From: Methylomonas sp. ZR1
Lineage (GTDB): Bacteria; Pseudomonadota; Gammaproteobacteria; Methylococcales; Methylomonadaceae
Assembly (NCBI RefSeq): GCF_013141865.1
Contig: NZ_RCST01000001.1
Span: 4,030,001-4,094,000 of the forward strand
DNA length: 64,000 nucleotides
Direction of reading: 5' to 3'
Shown here: positions 36,810-46,720 of the stretch, in pieces
How the letters are laid out: each line of letters starts with the position of its first letter
Position numbering within the stretch: the first letter of the stretch is position 1
The notes under the pieces: model-generated
What the model saw: only the letters and a program-made list of their open reading frames with translations
Databases searched by the model: none
Told to the model about the DNA's origin: nothing
Position numbers and translations under genes: made by a program

Positions 36810-37847
36810 ATGAGCGCCCATCAAATTAAAATCATTACGCAAGACGGTGAATCCGTTTGCTTTGATTGTTACGAAGACGAGGATGTCATCACTGCGGCGG
36901 TACGGCAGGATATTTATTTGATGTCGTCGTGTCGCGAAGGCGGTTGCGCGACTTGCAAAGGATTTTGCGCGGAAGGCGATTACGTTTTGGGCAAATGCAG
37001 TTCGCAGGCTTTGCCCTACGAAGAAGAAGAGGCCGGCGAAGTGTTGTTGTGCCGCTGTTACCCCGTAAGCGATTTAGAAGTCGAAGTACCTTATACCTAC
37101 GACCGGATTTCATTCTCACCGGAAGGTTTGACGTTTGTAGCGGAAGTAATTGAGCTAACGCCAATTTCCATCAATGTGGTGAAACTGCTGCTGCGGCGCA
37201 CGGGCGACGATCAAACCATCAAGTTCGACTCCGGGCAGTTTTTTGATTTGGAAATTCCCGGCACCACCATCACCCGTTCATACTCCCCCGCCAACACGTC
37301 CAATAAAACCGGCGATCTGGAGTTTTTGATTCGCATCGTCGATGGCGGCAAATTTTCAGAATATTTAAAAAACGACGCCAAGTTGGGTCAGAAATTAAAC
37401 GTCAAAGGCCCGTCCGGCGTTTTCGGTTTGAAGGAAAACGGTTTTACCCCGCGCTATTTTGTGGCCGGCGGCACCGGACTGGCGCCGATATTATCGATGG
37501 TGCGGCGGATGCACGAATGGGAAGAACCGCAAAAGTGCATCATCTATTTTGGGGTAAACACCGAAGCCGAAATTTTCCATCTGGATGAACTGAATCAACT
37601 GGCCGCACAAATGCCGACGCTGGAGCTGAGAAACTGCGTCTGGAAATGTTCGGACGACTGGCATTGCGAAAAAGGCAGCGTGGTGGACATCCTGCGCCGC
37701 GATTTGCAGGATACCGGCGCCAAGCCCGATTTATATCTGTGCGGGCCGCCGGGCATGGTCGACGCCACCTTTGCGGTGTGCGCGGAAATGGGCATCCCTA
37801 AGGAACGTATCTACCTTGAAAAATTCCTGCCTAGCGGTTCGCCTTAA
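36810..37847 (+). CDS. mmoC: Soluble methane monooxygenase reductase
   Basis: 345 residues from ATG 36810, one base after the mmoD stop. An N-terminal plant-type [2Fe-2S] ferredoxin domain ([14 protein letters not shown] and the distal LLCRC), then an FAD domain ([11 protein letters not shown]) and an NADH-binding domain ([31 protein letters not shown]). It passes electrons from NADH through FAD and the iron-sulfur cluster to the hydroxylase. The length matches known MmoC (about 348). Confidence 0.98.
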   Translation: MSAHQIKIITQDGESVCFDCYEDEDVITAAVRQDIYLMSSCREGGCATCKGFCAEGDYVLGKCSSQALPYEEEEAGEVLLCRCYPVSDLEVEVPYTYDRISFSPEGLTFVAEVIELTPISINVVKLLLRRTGDDQTIKFDSGQFFDLEIPGTTITRSYSPANTSNKTGDLEFLIRIVDGGKFSEYLKNDAKLGQKLNVKGPSGVFGLKENGFTPRYFVAGGTGLAPILSMVRRMHEWEEPQKCIIYFGVNTEAEIFHLDELNQLAAQMPTLELRNCVWKCSDDWHCEKGSVVDILRRDLQDTGAKPDLYLCGPPGMVDATFAVCAEMGIPKERIYLEKFLPSGSP

Positions 37848-37854
37848 CGCCACG

Positions 37855-37905
37855 GGCAAACAGGGTGCTGCGCTGCCGTTTCTCTGCGCAGCCACCCTGT
37901 TTGCC
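37855..37905 (+). terminator. Strong hairpin after mmoC
   Basis: GGCAAACAGGGTG (37855-37867) pairs with CACCCTGTTTGCC (37893-37905), and the stem extends inward through CTGCGC/GCGCAG. A run of seven T begins 14 bases later (37920-37926). It probably reduces read-through into the small gene and mmoG, or marks an mRNA processing site. Confidence 0.6.
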
Positions 37906-37962
37906 GATCCAAATCAGCCTTTTTTTCCTATCGAAAAATCGCGCAACCACGCTGAGGCGACT

Positions 37963-38256
37963 ATGAAAGCCGACGATGTAGAGTTTCTGGTTGGTATGGC
38001 GGTGCAACTAGACGAAACGATCAGAAAACTGGTGATAGATGAGCAGGAGATTTTTGAAAAATTGGGCGATGCCAGGGTTCAGGAATTAAAGGAATTCTGG
38101 AATCAGGAACTCACTGCCGAAGAAGAGCAGGACTTTAAACGCAGCCTGGATTACTGGGACAAAATCTTGATGCGTACCTGGGCCAATGCGCAACGTGCTC
38201 GGCAAACCCGTGCCCAGGTGGGGCAAACCCTGATGAAATTAAATTCGCACCTCTAA
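37963..38256 (+). CDS. Uncharacterised 97-residue protein within the sMMO cluster
   Basis: 97 residues from ATG 37963. The frame runs upstream over the end of mmoC, but the hairpin at 37855 argues against that. It is almost wholly helical and charged: MKADDVEFLVGMAVQLDETI, a heptad-like acidic stretch, then a basic tail (RTWANAQRARQTRAQVGQTL). There is no cysteine, signal peptide or membrane helix. It lies between mmoC and mmoG on the same strand, 20 bases before mmoG. A role in sMMO assembly, folding or regulation is inferred from position only. Confidence 0.8.
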   Translation: MKADDVEFLVGMAVQLDETIRKLVIDEQEIFEKLGDARVQELKEFWNQELTAEEEQDFKRSLDYWDKILMRTWANAQRARQTRAQVGQTLMKLNSHL

Positions 38257-38276
38257 CCGATGGGAACACCCTAGAA

Positions 38277-39959
38277 ATGAGTAAACACGTTATTTACAAC
38301 CCGGAAGCTCGCCAACGTCTGCTGCAAGGCATCAATGCGGTAGCACGCGCGGCGAGCGTTACGCTGGGTAGCGCCGGCCCTGCCGTGATGATTCAACACC
38401 GAACCGACAGCATCATGCCCGTCTTTACCCGAGATGGCGTCACTGTTGCCAATGCCATCGTCATGGAAGACCGGATTGCCGATTTGGGTGCCCGCATGTT
38501 GCGGGATGTCGCCGGCGCGGTGTCTCGCGAAGTGGGCGACGGCACCACCACGGCAATTGTGCTGGCGCACAGCCTGGCGGTCGAAGCTTTGAAAAGCGTC
38601 GCGGCCGGATTTCATCCCCTGCAATTGCAAAAAGGCATGGAGTTGGCGCTGATTTTGGTGGAGCAGCATTTGCAAAAAACCGCTGTCACAGACAGCACGG
38701 ATGACTGGGTCGAAAAAATCACCCTGGTCGCTACTAAAGGCGAAGCCGGTGTCGGCAAGTTGTTGAAACAGGCCTTGGCCGAGCTTGGCGAAGCGGGCAC
38801 CCTGACCTTTCATCTGGGCAATGGCCGCGAAGACCAGCTGGAAATTGTGGAAGGCATCCATTACGAGCAAGGCTTTTTATCGCCCTATTTCATCACCGAT
38901 AAAACCCGCGCCGAAGCGGTTTTGGAGCGGCCCTATATTCTGTTGTACGACCGTGAAATCAGTGACTTTATGGATCTGGTGCCTATTCTGGAAGAAGTGG
39001 CTGCTGAAGGCCGGCCCTTATTGGTCATCGCCGAAGCGGTCGCCGAGAAAGCGTTAACGGGCTTATTGCTGAATCATGTGCGCGGCGTCTTTAAAGTGGT
39101 GGCGGTCAAGCCGCCGGGTTTTGGCGACAATCGTATCAATCGGCTGAACGATTTGGCCCTGTTGACCGGCGGCAGCGCTATTTTGCAGGAGCGGGCCATG
39201 CGGCTGGAAGACGTCACGCTGGCGCAACTGGGTCAGGCGCAGCGCGCGGTCATCTTGGAAGGTAATACGACTATCATCGGCGCCGTGGGTTCGCGCGAAC
39301 CGGTTAACACGCGCATAGAGGCGTTACGGCGCGAGTTGGCACTAGTTCGCGCCCGTAAACCCGGCGAAGGTTCCGCCACCGGCAATTTACACGAAGCCGA
39401 AGAGCTGGAAGAGCGCATCGCTATCCTGTCCGGCAAAACCGGCAGCTTCCAGGTCGGCGGTATCTCCGACGTGGAAATCAAAGAGCGGCTGGTGCGCATC
39501 GAAAATGCCTATTTGTCCGCCAAGGCTGCGCTGCAAGAAGGCGTGTTACCCGGCGGCGGCGTGGGTTTGTGGCGTTGCACCACGGTGCTGGACGAAGTGA
39601 TTGCCGAAAATGCCGAGCAGCAGCAAGGCATCGCCATCGTCAAGCAGGCACTGGGCGCGCCGCTCCGGCAATTATTGAACAATGGCGGCCTGAACAACGA
39701 AGACGTGCTGATGCGCTTAGCTACCCAGGCTGACCCGGCATTTGCCGTGGATATGCAATATTTACACTACGGGCACTTTCTGGATATTGGGATTATCGAT
39801 CCGGTCAAAGTGTTGCGCACCGCCTTGCGCAATGCAGTGAGCGTGGTGGCTACTTTGATCAGCAGCGAGACGGTGATCATGAACGTGCCGGACTTGTCCA
39901 TCATGGCCGGTTATTCGCCGGAATGGGCTGCCGCCACCCGCGAAGATCCCCGTATGTAA
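38277..39959 (+). CDS. mmoG: GroEL-like chaperonin of the sMMO cluster
   Basis: A 560-residue chaperonin homologue required for sMMO expression in other methanotrophs, where it is thought to fold the hydroxylase or MmoR. The equatorial ATP site is kept (REVGDGTTTAIVLAHSLAVE) and the apical domain carries the usual GroEL pattern (KAVAVKPPGFGD-like VVAVKPPGFGDNR). The C-terminus ends MAGYSPEWAAATREDPRM and lacks the GGM repeats of true GroEL. No groES-like gene adjoins. It is followed by a clear terminator. Confidence 0.95.
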   Translation: MSKHVIYNPEARQRLLQGINAVARAASVTLGSAGPAVMIQHRTDSIMPVFTRDGVTVANAIVMEDRIADLGARMLRDVAGAVSREVGDGTTTAIVLAHSLAVEALKSVAAGFHPLQLQKGMELALILVEQHLQKTAVTDSTDDWVEKITLVATKGEAGVGKLLKQALAELGEAGTLTFHLGNGREDQLEIVEGIHYEQGFLSPYFITDKTRAEAVLERPYILLYDREISDFMDLVPILEEVAAEGRPLLVIAEAVAEKALTGLLLNHVRGVFKVVAVKPPGFGDNRINRLNDLALLTGGSAILQERAMRLEDVTLAQLGQAQRAVILEGNTTIIGAVGSREPVNTRIEALRRELALVRARKPGEGSATGNLHEAEELEERIAILSGKTGSFQVGGISDVEIKERLVRIENAYLSAKAALQEGVLPGGGVGLWRCTTVLDEVIAENAEQQQGIAIVKQALGAPLRQLLNNGGLNNEDVLMRLATQADPAFAVDMQYLHYGHFLDIGIIDPVKVLRTALRNAVSVVATLISSETVIMNVPDLSIMAGYSPEWAAATREDPRM

Positions 39960-40025
39960 TTGTTATTTCTACCTCAACCTCCTCTCTCCGAAAGTTAGAG
40001 CTATCCATTATTCTGCAATGGAGTA

Positions 40026-40062
40026 AGGCAATGTGACGTTATGTCGCATTGCCTCTTTTTTT
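40026..40062 (+). terminator. Rho-independent terminator after mmoG
   Basis: AGGCAATGTGAC pairs with GTCGCATTGCCT (one G-T pair) over a 5-base loop, followed by CTTTTTTT. It separates the sMMO operon from mmoR, which must therefore have its own promoter in the following 110 AT-rich bases. Confidence 0.9.
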
Positions 40063-40171
40063 GATTTTGTTATTTTGGACAACATCGCCGTAAAAAGCAG
40101 CTAAACCTCTGTTTTTTATATTTTTGTTTTGTGCCGATACTAAATTGGCGCACCAAAATACAAGAGGAAAA

Positions 40172-41959
40172 ATGGATATTGCCTTGCACTTGCCCCACAA
40201 CGTTAAAATCATCAAAGAAGCCTGCGCGTTCAAAACCTCACTAGCGTTTGAAGTTGACCGCCCGATACAGGCCTGGCGCTGGATGGCACAGAGCCGTTGC
40301 GTGCCCGATCACACGGACTGGGTACGCCCGGAAGTCTCGGAATCCTGGCGCCGCTGTCTGGAAGAATACCAATTGCCATTGGGCAATTACGCGCGCTGGG
40401 ATCATTGGCGTTTCACCACCGATCCGGAGCCGCGCATCAACCGTGCGGCTCACGATATTGCCGAAATGCTCCGGCATTTGGGGCATCAGTTCGACGTGTT
40501 TTTGAAAGAAGCCGGCGTCATGCTGGTATTGACCGATGCCGACGGACACCTGTTACAAGTCTTGGGCGAAAATCCGTTTGCCAGCCCTTTCATGCTGAGT
40601 TTGTACGAAAAGCACAGCCGCTGGAGCGAAGCGGTGTTGGGCAATAACGGCATCGGCACCGCCGCGCAACTGAAAAAACCGATTGCTTTTCAGGGCATGG
40701 AGCATTTTGTCAGCCTGTTACACCCCTTCACCACGGTCGGTTACCCCTTGTTGGATGAGGACGATAACGTCCAAGCCGTGATCGGCTTGATCAGCGATAG
40801 ACAGGAAAGCATGAACTCCTTGTTCGCATTCTTGCATTTGTTGTGCGTACTCCTAAATACCAATCTGCCCTTAACCCGGAGTCCGGTTGCGCAAGCGCGG
40901 GTGTTGGAAAAAATCCCGTTCAAACCCGCCAAAAGGCCGCCCAGCCAATACGAATCGGCAATGTCCGAACAATTAACCGCCTTGGTAGAGAAGGCGGTGA
41001 AGCTGCAACACCATAAGATTCCCATGCTGATTACCGGCGAATCGGGCGTGGGCAAGGATCATTTCGTCAATCTGCTGAAACACGCCGGACCGCGGAAAAA
41101 TCAGTCTGTGATTGCGATCAACTGTGCATCGATTCCGCACGACTTAATCGAAAGCGAGCTGTTCGGTTACGAAGCCGGCAGCTTTACCGGCGCGCGCAGT
41201 GCCGGCAAACCGGGGAAATTTCTGTTAGCGGACAAAGGTATTCTGTTTCTGGACGAAATCGGCGATATGAGCCTGGATTTGCAGTCGACTTTACTGCGAG
41301 TGCTGGAAACCTCGGAATTTACGCCAGTCGGTGGTAGCAAACCGATCAAGGTGGATGTGCAGATAGTCGCGGCCACCAACGTACCCTTGCTGGAAGCCGT
41401 CGAAGCCGGCCGCTTCCGCCGCGATTTGTATTACCGTTTGAACGGCGCGCAAATTCATCTGCCGCCCTTGCGCGAACGCGAAGACAAACTCGACATCATT
41501 CACCACATCTTGCAGCGCGAACTGGCTAATCTGCCCAATCCGCAGGCAATCAGTATTTGCCCTAGCGTCATTGCCTTGATCGAGCAGCACCCGTGGCCGG
41601 GTAATATTCGCCAACTGATCAACGTCATCAGGGCGACGCTATACACCGCCGGCGACACGCTGATTACCCGCCAGGATTTGCCGCTGGATTTTGTCGAGGA
41701 ACTCGGTAAGGTGATGCCGGGGAACGACAATAACGCTTTGGACAACACGCTGACTTATCCAATATCGGCGGCTGCGGGCCGTACCATGACCCTGGAAGAC
41801 TGGGAGTTACACGGCATTAAAGCCAGCCTGCGGGAATGCGCGGGCAATATTTCCTTGGCGGCGAAAAACTTAGGCATAACTCGCACCACGCTGTACCGAA
41901 AAATCGAGCGCTTCGGGCTGGATAAAATCGACTGGCGGGAACATTCTAAGGCCGGGTAA
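40172..41959 (+). CDS. mmoR: Sigma-54-dependent activator of the sMMO operon
   Basis: 595 residues from ATG 40172 (AAGAGGAAAA just upstream). In order: an N-terminal GAF-like sensor region (about 80-240, as in AcoR-type activators), an AAA+ domain with Walker A GESGVGKD (about 289), the sigma-54 contact motif GSFTGA (about 336; a GAFTGA variant), Walker B GILFLDEIGD, and a C-terminal Fis-type helix-turn-helix (NISLAAKNLGITRTTLYRKI). It should open the -24/-12 promoter upstream of mmoX. The signal that reports copper is not evident from the sequence. Confidence 0.95.
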   Translation: MDIALHLPHNVKIIKEACAFKTSLAFEVDRPIQAWRWMAQSRCVPDHTDWVRPEVSESWRRCLEEYQLPLGNYARWDHWRFTTDPEPRINRAAHDIAEMLRHLGHQFDVFLKEAGVMLVLTDADGHLLQVLGENPFASPFMLSLYEKHSRWSEAVLGNNGIGTAAQLKKPIAFQGMEHFVSLLHPFTTVGYPLLDEDDNVQAVIGLISDRQESMNSLFAFLHLLCVLLNTNLPLTRSPVAQARVLEKIPFKPAKRPPSQYESAMSEQLTALVEKAVKLQHHKIPMLITGESGVGKDHFVNLLKHAGPRKNQSVIAINCASIPHDLIESELFGYEAGSFTGARSAGKPGKFLLADKGILFLDEIGDMSLDLQSTLLRVLETSEFTPVGGSKPIKVDVQIVAATNVPLLEAVEAGRFRRDLYYRLNGAQIHLPPLREREDKLDIIHHILQRELANLPNPQAISICPSVIALIEQHPWPGNIRQLINVIRATLYTAGDTLITRQDLPLDFVEELGKVMPGNDNNALDNTLTYPISAAAGRTMTLEDWELHGIKASLRECAGNISLAAKNLGITRTTLYRKIERFGLDKIDWREHSKAG

Positions 41960-42327
41960 GAAGCACACTGATTCGAGAGGCGCGTAAGTGACAGTTTTCG
42001 GTCGTATTTTTGCCTTTCAGCTACCGCATTGATTCCCCGTTGCTTGACCCGTTTTACCCGTTAGTTAATTGGCTAATATGTTTTTTGGTTAGTTTTCAGA
42101 GCTGTTACCCATGATTTTTTCTCTGTTTGTTGGGCTGGCTGAAGCGCTGATAATAATAGACCTGGCGTAGATTCAGTCACAAAAATACCCGTTAGTGGGT
42201 AACCTCACTCTTGAAATTAGTTTTTGCGACTAAGCTAAGTTGACAAAACGTAGAAGGGGTGTTGGTGAGTTCTACTTTTTAAACATTTTATTAGAAAAAG
42301 CAAAGTAATATTGCATTAGGAGCTTTT
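41960..42327. other. Intergenic stretch between mmoR and the Rhs gene
   Basis: AT-rich. It contains two TACCCGTTAGT strings, one of them forming a small ACCC/GGGT hairpin (near 42186-42202), and a TTGACA at 42240 without a matching -10. It probably holds the Rhs gene promoter. Nothing else was recognised. Confidence 0.4.
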
Positions 42328-45300
42328 GTGCGGATTGTCCCAAAACAATTGTTTTTCTTGATCATTCAAATAGTCTCATCAACCGCGTTTGCATATCCGG
42401 CTGAATATGTTGATGAATCTAGCGCCCATAATGCCTGCATAGCAACTGGAAATAATATTGGTTGGAATATTTCTGAATGTAAGTTGTACGGCGGCTGGTC
42501 TTCTGGCCCGTCTTGTGCAACCGGGCGAGTCGCTGCTTGGCTATATTGGCACTATGCCTATCCCGCATATTCCATACCGCATACATTTTGCGCTTATGGT
42601 TTTAAACCAAACTGTACTATTGCAAATCAAACTCTTGATGCATCGGGTACACAATGCATTGTTACTTGCCCTACCGGCCAAACCCTAGACCCTGCCACCA
42701 ACCAATGCTACACCGCTTATAGCGTCCCACCCAAAACCATAGGCAAACCCCAAATCTGCGTTGGCAACCCTTGTAACCCAGCAACCGGCAACAAATACCA
42801 AGCCGAAACCGATTTTGATAGCGATGTCATTGACCTGGGTTTCACCCGCCATTACAACAGCGGTGCTTTCAACGTAAATAGTCCACTAGGCTACGGCTGG
42901 AGCCACCAACTAGCGCCCAGCCTGGAAATTCTAACCGGCAAGATTTTTATCCATCAGGCGGATGGCCGCGCCGAATGGTTTGTTTTGAGCAACGGCCTTT
43001 GGCAAGGCGATGCCGATAGTCAGTTAAGACTGACGCAAGACGCTAGCGGCTACACCCTAACCAATCAACTGGGTGCGGTGGAACGCTACAATACCGCCGG
43101 TCGCATTGTGTCTCGCACCGAAGCCAATGGTCGCGCCACTACATACAGCTATGACGGCAGCCAACGCTTGGCTACGGTCACCGGTCCCTTCGGCCACAGC
43201 CTGCAACTGGCTTACGACAGCGCCAACCGAATCGGCAGCGTCACCTACCCAGACGGCCTGAGTAGCCAATATCAATACGATAGCGCCGGCAATCTCAGCA
43301 AAGTGATCTATCAGGATGGCAGCTTCAAACTTTACCATTACGAAAACACCTCCCTCCCGCATGCCCTGACCGGCATCACCGATGAAAACGGTAGCCGCTA
43401 TGCGACTTGGGCTTACGACAGCCAAGGCCGCGCCAATTTATCCAAACATGCCGGCGACGTTGAACAAGTAGCGCTGAGCTATAACAACGACAATAGCACC
43501 GATGTCGTCGATAGCTTCAATGCCAGCCGGCATTACACGTTTCAGACTATCTTAAACGTTCAGAAACTAACCGCTATTAGCCAGCCCGCCGGAGCCGGTA
43601 GTGTTGCGGCAACCCACACCCAAAGTTACGACGCCAACGGCAACCTTGCCAGCCGCACCGACTTCAACGGCAACCTCAGCTGCTATGCCTACGACCTGAG
43701 CCGCAACCTGGAAACCGTCCGGGTGGAAGGCCTGGCGCCCAGTTCGAGTTGCCCGGCCAACCTCAGTGCTTACACGCCGGCGCCGAACAGCATCGAACGC
43801 AAACGCAGTACCCAGTGGCACGCCAACTACCGCCTGCCCACCCAAATCGACGAGGCCGGCCGGCGCACCGCCTTCAATTACGACGCGGGTGGCAACCTGC
43901 TGAGTAGAACCGTCACCGATACCGCGACCGGGCAAAGCCGCACATGGGCCTACACCTACAACAACCTCGGCCAAGTGCTGAGCGCCGACGGCCCGCGTAC
44001 CGACGTTAGCGACATCACCGCCTATAGCTATTACTCGGATACCACGGCCACTCACCATCCCGGCGACCTGTGGAAAATCACCAATGCCCTGGGCCACACC
44101 ACCACCTTTACCGCCTACGATGCCAACGGCCGCCTGCTGAGCCTGACCGATCCTAACGGCTTGGTGATTGGCTTTGCTTACGACGCCCGCGGCCGCCTGA
44201 CCCAAAAAACCGTCGACGGCAACACCACCGCCTACACCTACGACAAAGCCGGCAACCTGACTCAAACTACCTCGGCAGCCGGTGTGACCCATACGTTTAC
44301 CTACGACGCTGCGCACCGCCTGACCGACATCACCGACGCCCTGGGCGGCAAGATTCATTACACGCTGGATGCGATGGGGAACCGCACCAAAGAGGAAATT
44401 CTCGATAGCAGCGGCGCAGTGGTTAAAACCCGCAGTCGCGTCTACGACGCCTTGAACCGCCTGGCCCAAGACATGGGCGCCTACAACCAGACCACGCGCT
44501 ACGAATTCGACGCCAACGGCAACCTGACCCAGGTCACGGACGCTAACGGCCATGCCACCCAGCACCAATACGACAGCCTGAACCGGCTGATCCGCAGCAC
44601 CGATGCTCTCGCCGGCTTGACCGACTATCGCTACGACGGCCAAGACCGCCTCACCCAAGTCACCGATGCCAACAACCACGACACCGTCTACAGCTACAAC
44701 GGCCTCGGCGACCTGATGCAACTGGACAGTCCCAATACCGGGATTACTCAATACGGCTACGACAGCGCCGGTAACCGGATCGGTAAAACGGATGCGGCCA
44801 ATGTGTCGGTAACATATACCTACGATGCGCTGAATCGGATTAAAAGTGGCGATGGCGGCGCGCAGTTTTATTACGACGAAAACGGCAACCTGGGCAAGCT
44901 GTCGCGCGCCTTACGTTCGGGCTTCAACGGTAACCGGACTCTCAAGTACGACCGGGCAGGACGGTTGACTTCCATCACCGCCAAGGGTTTGCCGCATACC
45001 TACGATAGCTTTATTTACTATGCCTACGACGCCGATGGCAAGGTAGAAAAAATATCGCATTCGGGATACCGTGAAGTTCTTTATGGCTTTGATGCGGCCG
45101 GCCAAGTCGACTCGGTATCGCTGCACGACTGGGATGATGGTACCGTTAGCTGGGTCTACGACATAACAACACCGCTAGCAACTCACATCACCCATCTGCC
45201 GTTCGGCCCGGTCAAATCGCTCACCTACGGCAATGGCAAACAGATCAGCCGTCGCTACGACTTAGACTACCGGGAAACCGGGCGCACCGTGCCGGGCGTC

Positions 45301-46707
45301 ATGGCCGCCACCTATGGCTATGACTTGAACGGTAACCTCGACAGTGTGGCCGACGAATTAAGCCCCTCGGGGCGTCATCGAAATTTCGGTTACGACCCGC
45401 TGGACCGGCTGTCCAGCGCCACCGGCGTGAACACCCATACCTTTAGCTATGACGATGTAGGCAACCGTCTGAGCAGCGAGCGGAATGGCGCACAGACCTC
45501 GTATACCTACGACCTCGGCAGCCAGAAACTGCTGGCGCTCACGGGCGCGCAGCAGGCCAGCTACCAGTACGACGCGAACGGCGACGCGAGCCAGAAAGGC
45601 AGCCGGCATTTTTACCAGGCCACCGACCATTTGGTGACGGCCATCAAGGATGAGGCGGGCGGAAGCCTAGTCTCGGTTCAGGCTAATAAGTACGACGCCT
45701 TCGGCTATCGCAGCATGAAACTGACAAACAGCGGTAACGTCGCGTTTGATTATGACGTGCTGAGCGGAACGCTGCTGGATGAAACCAAGTGGGGAGGGAC
45801 GGCCTTCTCACACAGTTATGTTTACTTGGAAGGCGAGCCGCTGGCGCGGATCAACTATGACGTGGACTCGGATCCAAACCAGACACCCTGGCCTATCCAT
45901 TATTACCACAACGACCGGTTGGGCACGCCCCAAAAAACCACGGACCGCACGGGCAACGTCAGTTGGGCAGCAGATTTCGATCCGTTCGGCAAGGCCACGC
46001 CGACCACGGCCTTCATCACCCAGAACCTGCGTTTCCCCGGTCAATACTACGATGAAGAAACCGGCCTGCATTACAATATCGCCCGTTTCTACGATCCTAA
46101 CCTCGGGCGCTACCTGCAATCCGATCCGATTGGCTTGGCGGGGGGCATTAATACCTACACCTATGTACGGAATAATCCACTACGTTACATTGATCTGCTT
46201 GGACTTTGCGCTACGTCAAACCCTTCTCAAAACTGCTTGAATGCATTGTTAGTTGCCAATACGAATAGTAGCGCACTTACGCGAGTCAATGACAACTGGG
46301 CTACGATTCAAGGGGCCGCTGATGCTAATGGAATAAATCCCAATTTGTTAGCAGCAATAGGCATTCGCGAGTCTGGTTTCCAAAACATTCCGCAGAGTGG
46401 CGGTGGCCTTGGTGCTGGGGTATTTCAGATTGATTTAGGACAAAACCCATCTGTCACGCAATCTCAGGCTTACAACATTTCATTTTCCGCAAATTTTGCT
46501 GCGAACATGCTGGCTACGAATATGAGTACCTTAGCGGCTGCACACCCGAATCTAAACTCGTCTCAACTGTTACAGGCTACTGCTGCGTCTTACAATTTTG
46601 GTACTGGAAATATTAGTGGCAACCCGAACACTATAGACATAGGAAGTACGGGCAATAACTACGGGAGCAACGTGCTAAATATAATGTTTAATTGTTTTAA
46701 TCCTTAA
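42328..46707 (+). CDS. Secreted Rhs/YD-repeat protein with a C-terminal lysozyme-like toxin domain
   Basis: 1459 residues. The GTG start has AGGAG 5 bases upstream. A Sec signal peptide (QLFFLIIQIVSSTAFA) precedes a Cys-rich segment to about residue 130. A DUF6531-type start (NPATGNKYQAETDF) and many YD repeats (YDANGNL, YDSLNRL, YDKAGNLTQ) follow, ending in the Rhs core signature YDPNLGRYLQSDPIGLAGG near 1260-1275. The variable tip (about 1291-1459) resembles goose-type lysozyme or lytic transglycosylase: LLAAIGIRESGFQN with candidate catalytic Glu1348, GAGVFQIDL, and AASYNFG. The tip is AT-richer than the core, as in other polymorphic toxins. It should cut peptidoglycan. Confidence 0.85.
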   Translation: MRIVPKQLFFLIIQIVSSTAFAYPAEYVDESSAHNACIATGNNIGWNISECKLYGGWSSGPSCATGRVAAWLYWHYAYPAYSIPHTFCAYGFKPNCTIANQTLDASGTQCIVTCPTGQTLDPATNQCYTAYSVPPKTIGKPQICVGNPCNPATGNKYQAETDFDSDVIDLGFTRHYNSGAFNVNSPLGYGWSHQLAPSLEILTGKIFIHQADGRAEWFVLSNGLWQGDADSQLRLTQDASGYTLTNQLGAVERYNTAGRIVSRTEANGRATTYSYDGSQRLATVTGPFGHSLQLAYDSANRIGSVTYPDGLSSQYQYDSAGNLSKVIYQDGSFKLYHYENTSLPHALTGITDENGSRYATWAYDSQGRANLSKHAGDVEQVALSYNNDNSTDVVDSFNASRHYTFQTILNVQKLTAISQPAGAGSVAATHTQSYDANGNLASRTDFNGNLSCYAYDLSRNLETVRVEGLAPSSSCPANLSAYTPAPNSIERKRSTQWHANYRLPTQIDEAGRRTAFNYDAGGNLLSRTVTDTATGQSRTWAYTYNNLGQVLSADGPRTDVSDITAYSYYSDTTATHHPGDLWKITNALGHTTTFTAYDANGRLLSLTDPNGLVIGFAYDARGRLTQKTVDGNTTAYTYDKAGNLTQTTSAAGVTHTFTYDAAHRLTDITDALGGKIHYTLDAMGNRTKEEILDSSGAVVKTRSRVYDALNRLAQDMGAYNQTTRYEFDANGNLTQVTDANGHATQHQYDSLNRLIRSTDALAGLTDYRYDGQDRLTQVTDANNHDTVYSYNGLGDLMQLDSPNTGITQYGYDSAGNRIGKTDAANVSVTYTYDALNRIKSGDGGAQFYYDENGNLGKLSRALRSGFNGNRTLKYDRAGRLTSITAKGLPHTYDSFIYYAYDADGKVEKISHSGYREVLYGFDAAGQVDSVSLHDWDDGTVSWVYDITTPLATHITHLPFGPVKSLTYGNGKQISRRYDLDYRETGRTVPGVMAATYGYDLNGNLDSVADELSPSGRHRNFGYDPLDRLSSATGVNTHTFSYDDVGNRLSSERNGAQTSYTYDLGSQKLLALTGAQQASYQYDANGDASQKGSRHFYQATDHLVTAIKDEAGGSLVSVQANKYDAFGYRSMKLTNSGNVAFDYDVLSGTLLDETKWGGTAFSHSYVYLEGEPLARINYDVDSDPNQTPWPIHYYHNDRLGTPQKTTDRTGNVSWAADFDPFGKATPTTAFITQNLRFPGQYYDEETGLHYNIARFYDPNLGRYLQSDPIGLAGGINTYTYVRNNPLRYIDLLGLCATSNPSQNCLNALLVANTNSSALTRVNDNWATIQGAADANGINPNLLAAIGIRESGFQNIPQSGGGLGAGVFQIDLGQNPSVTQSQAYNISFSANFAANMLATNMSTLAAAHPNLNSSQLLQATAASYNFGTGNISGNPNTIDIGSTGNNYGSNVLNIMFNCFNP

Positions 46708-46720
46708 AGGCTAGGATTCT

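Noticed and set aside
42240-42276. Sigma-70 promoter for the Rhs gene starting at TTGACA
   Set aside because: No -10 hexamer lies 16-18 bases downstream. The nearest TCTACT is 25 bases away.
43567-44751. A 394-codon minus-strand frame opposite the Rhs core
   Set aside because: Its Val/Gly-rich repeats are the antisense reading of YD repeats. No start signal or family was found.
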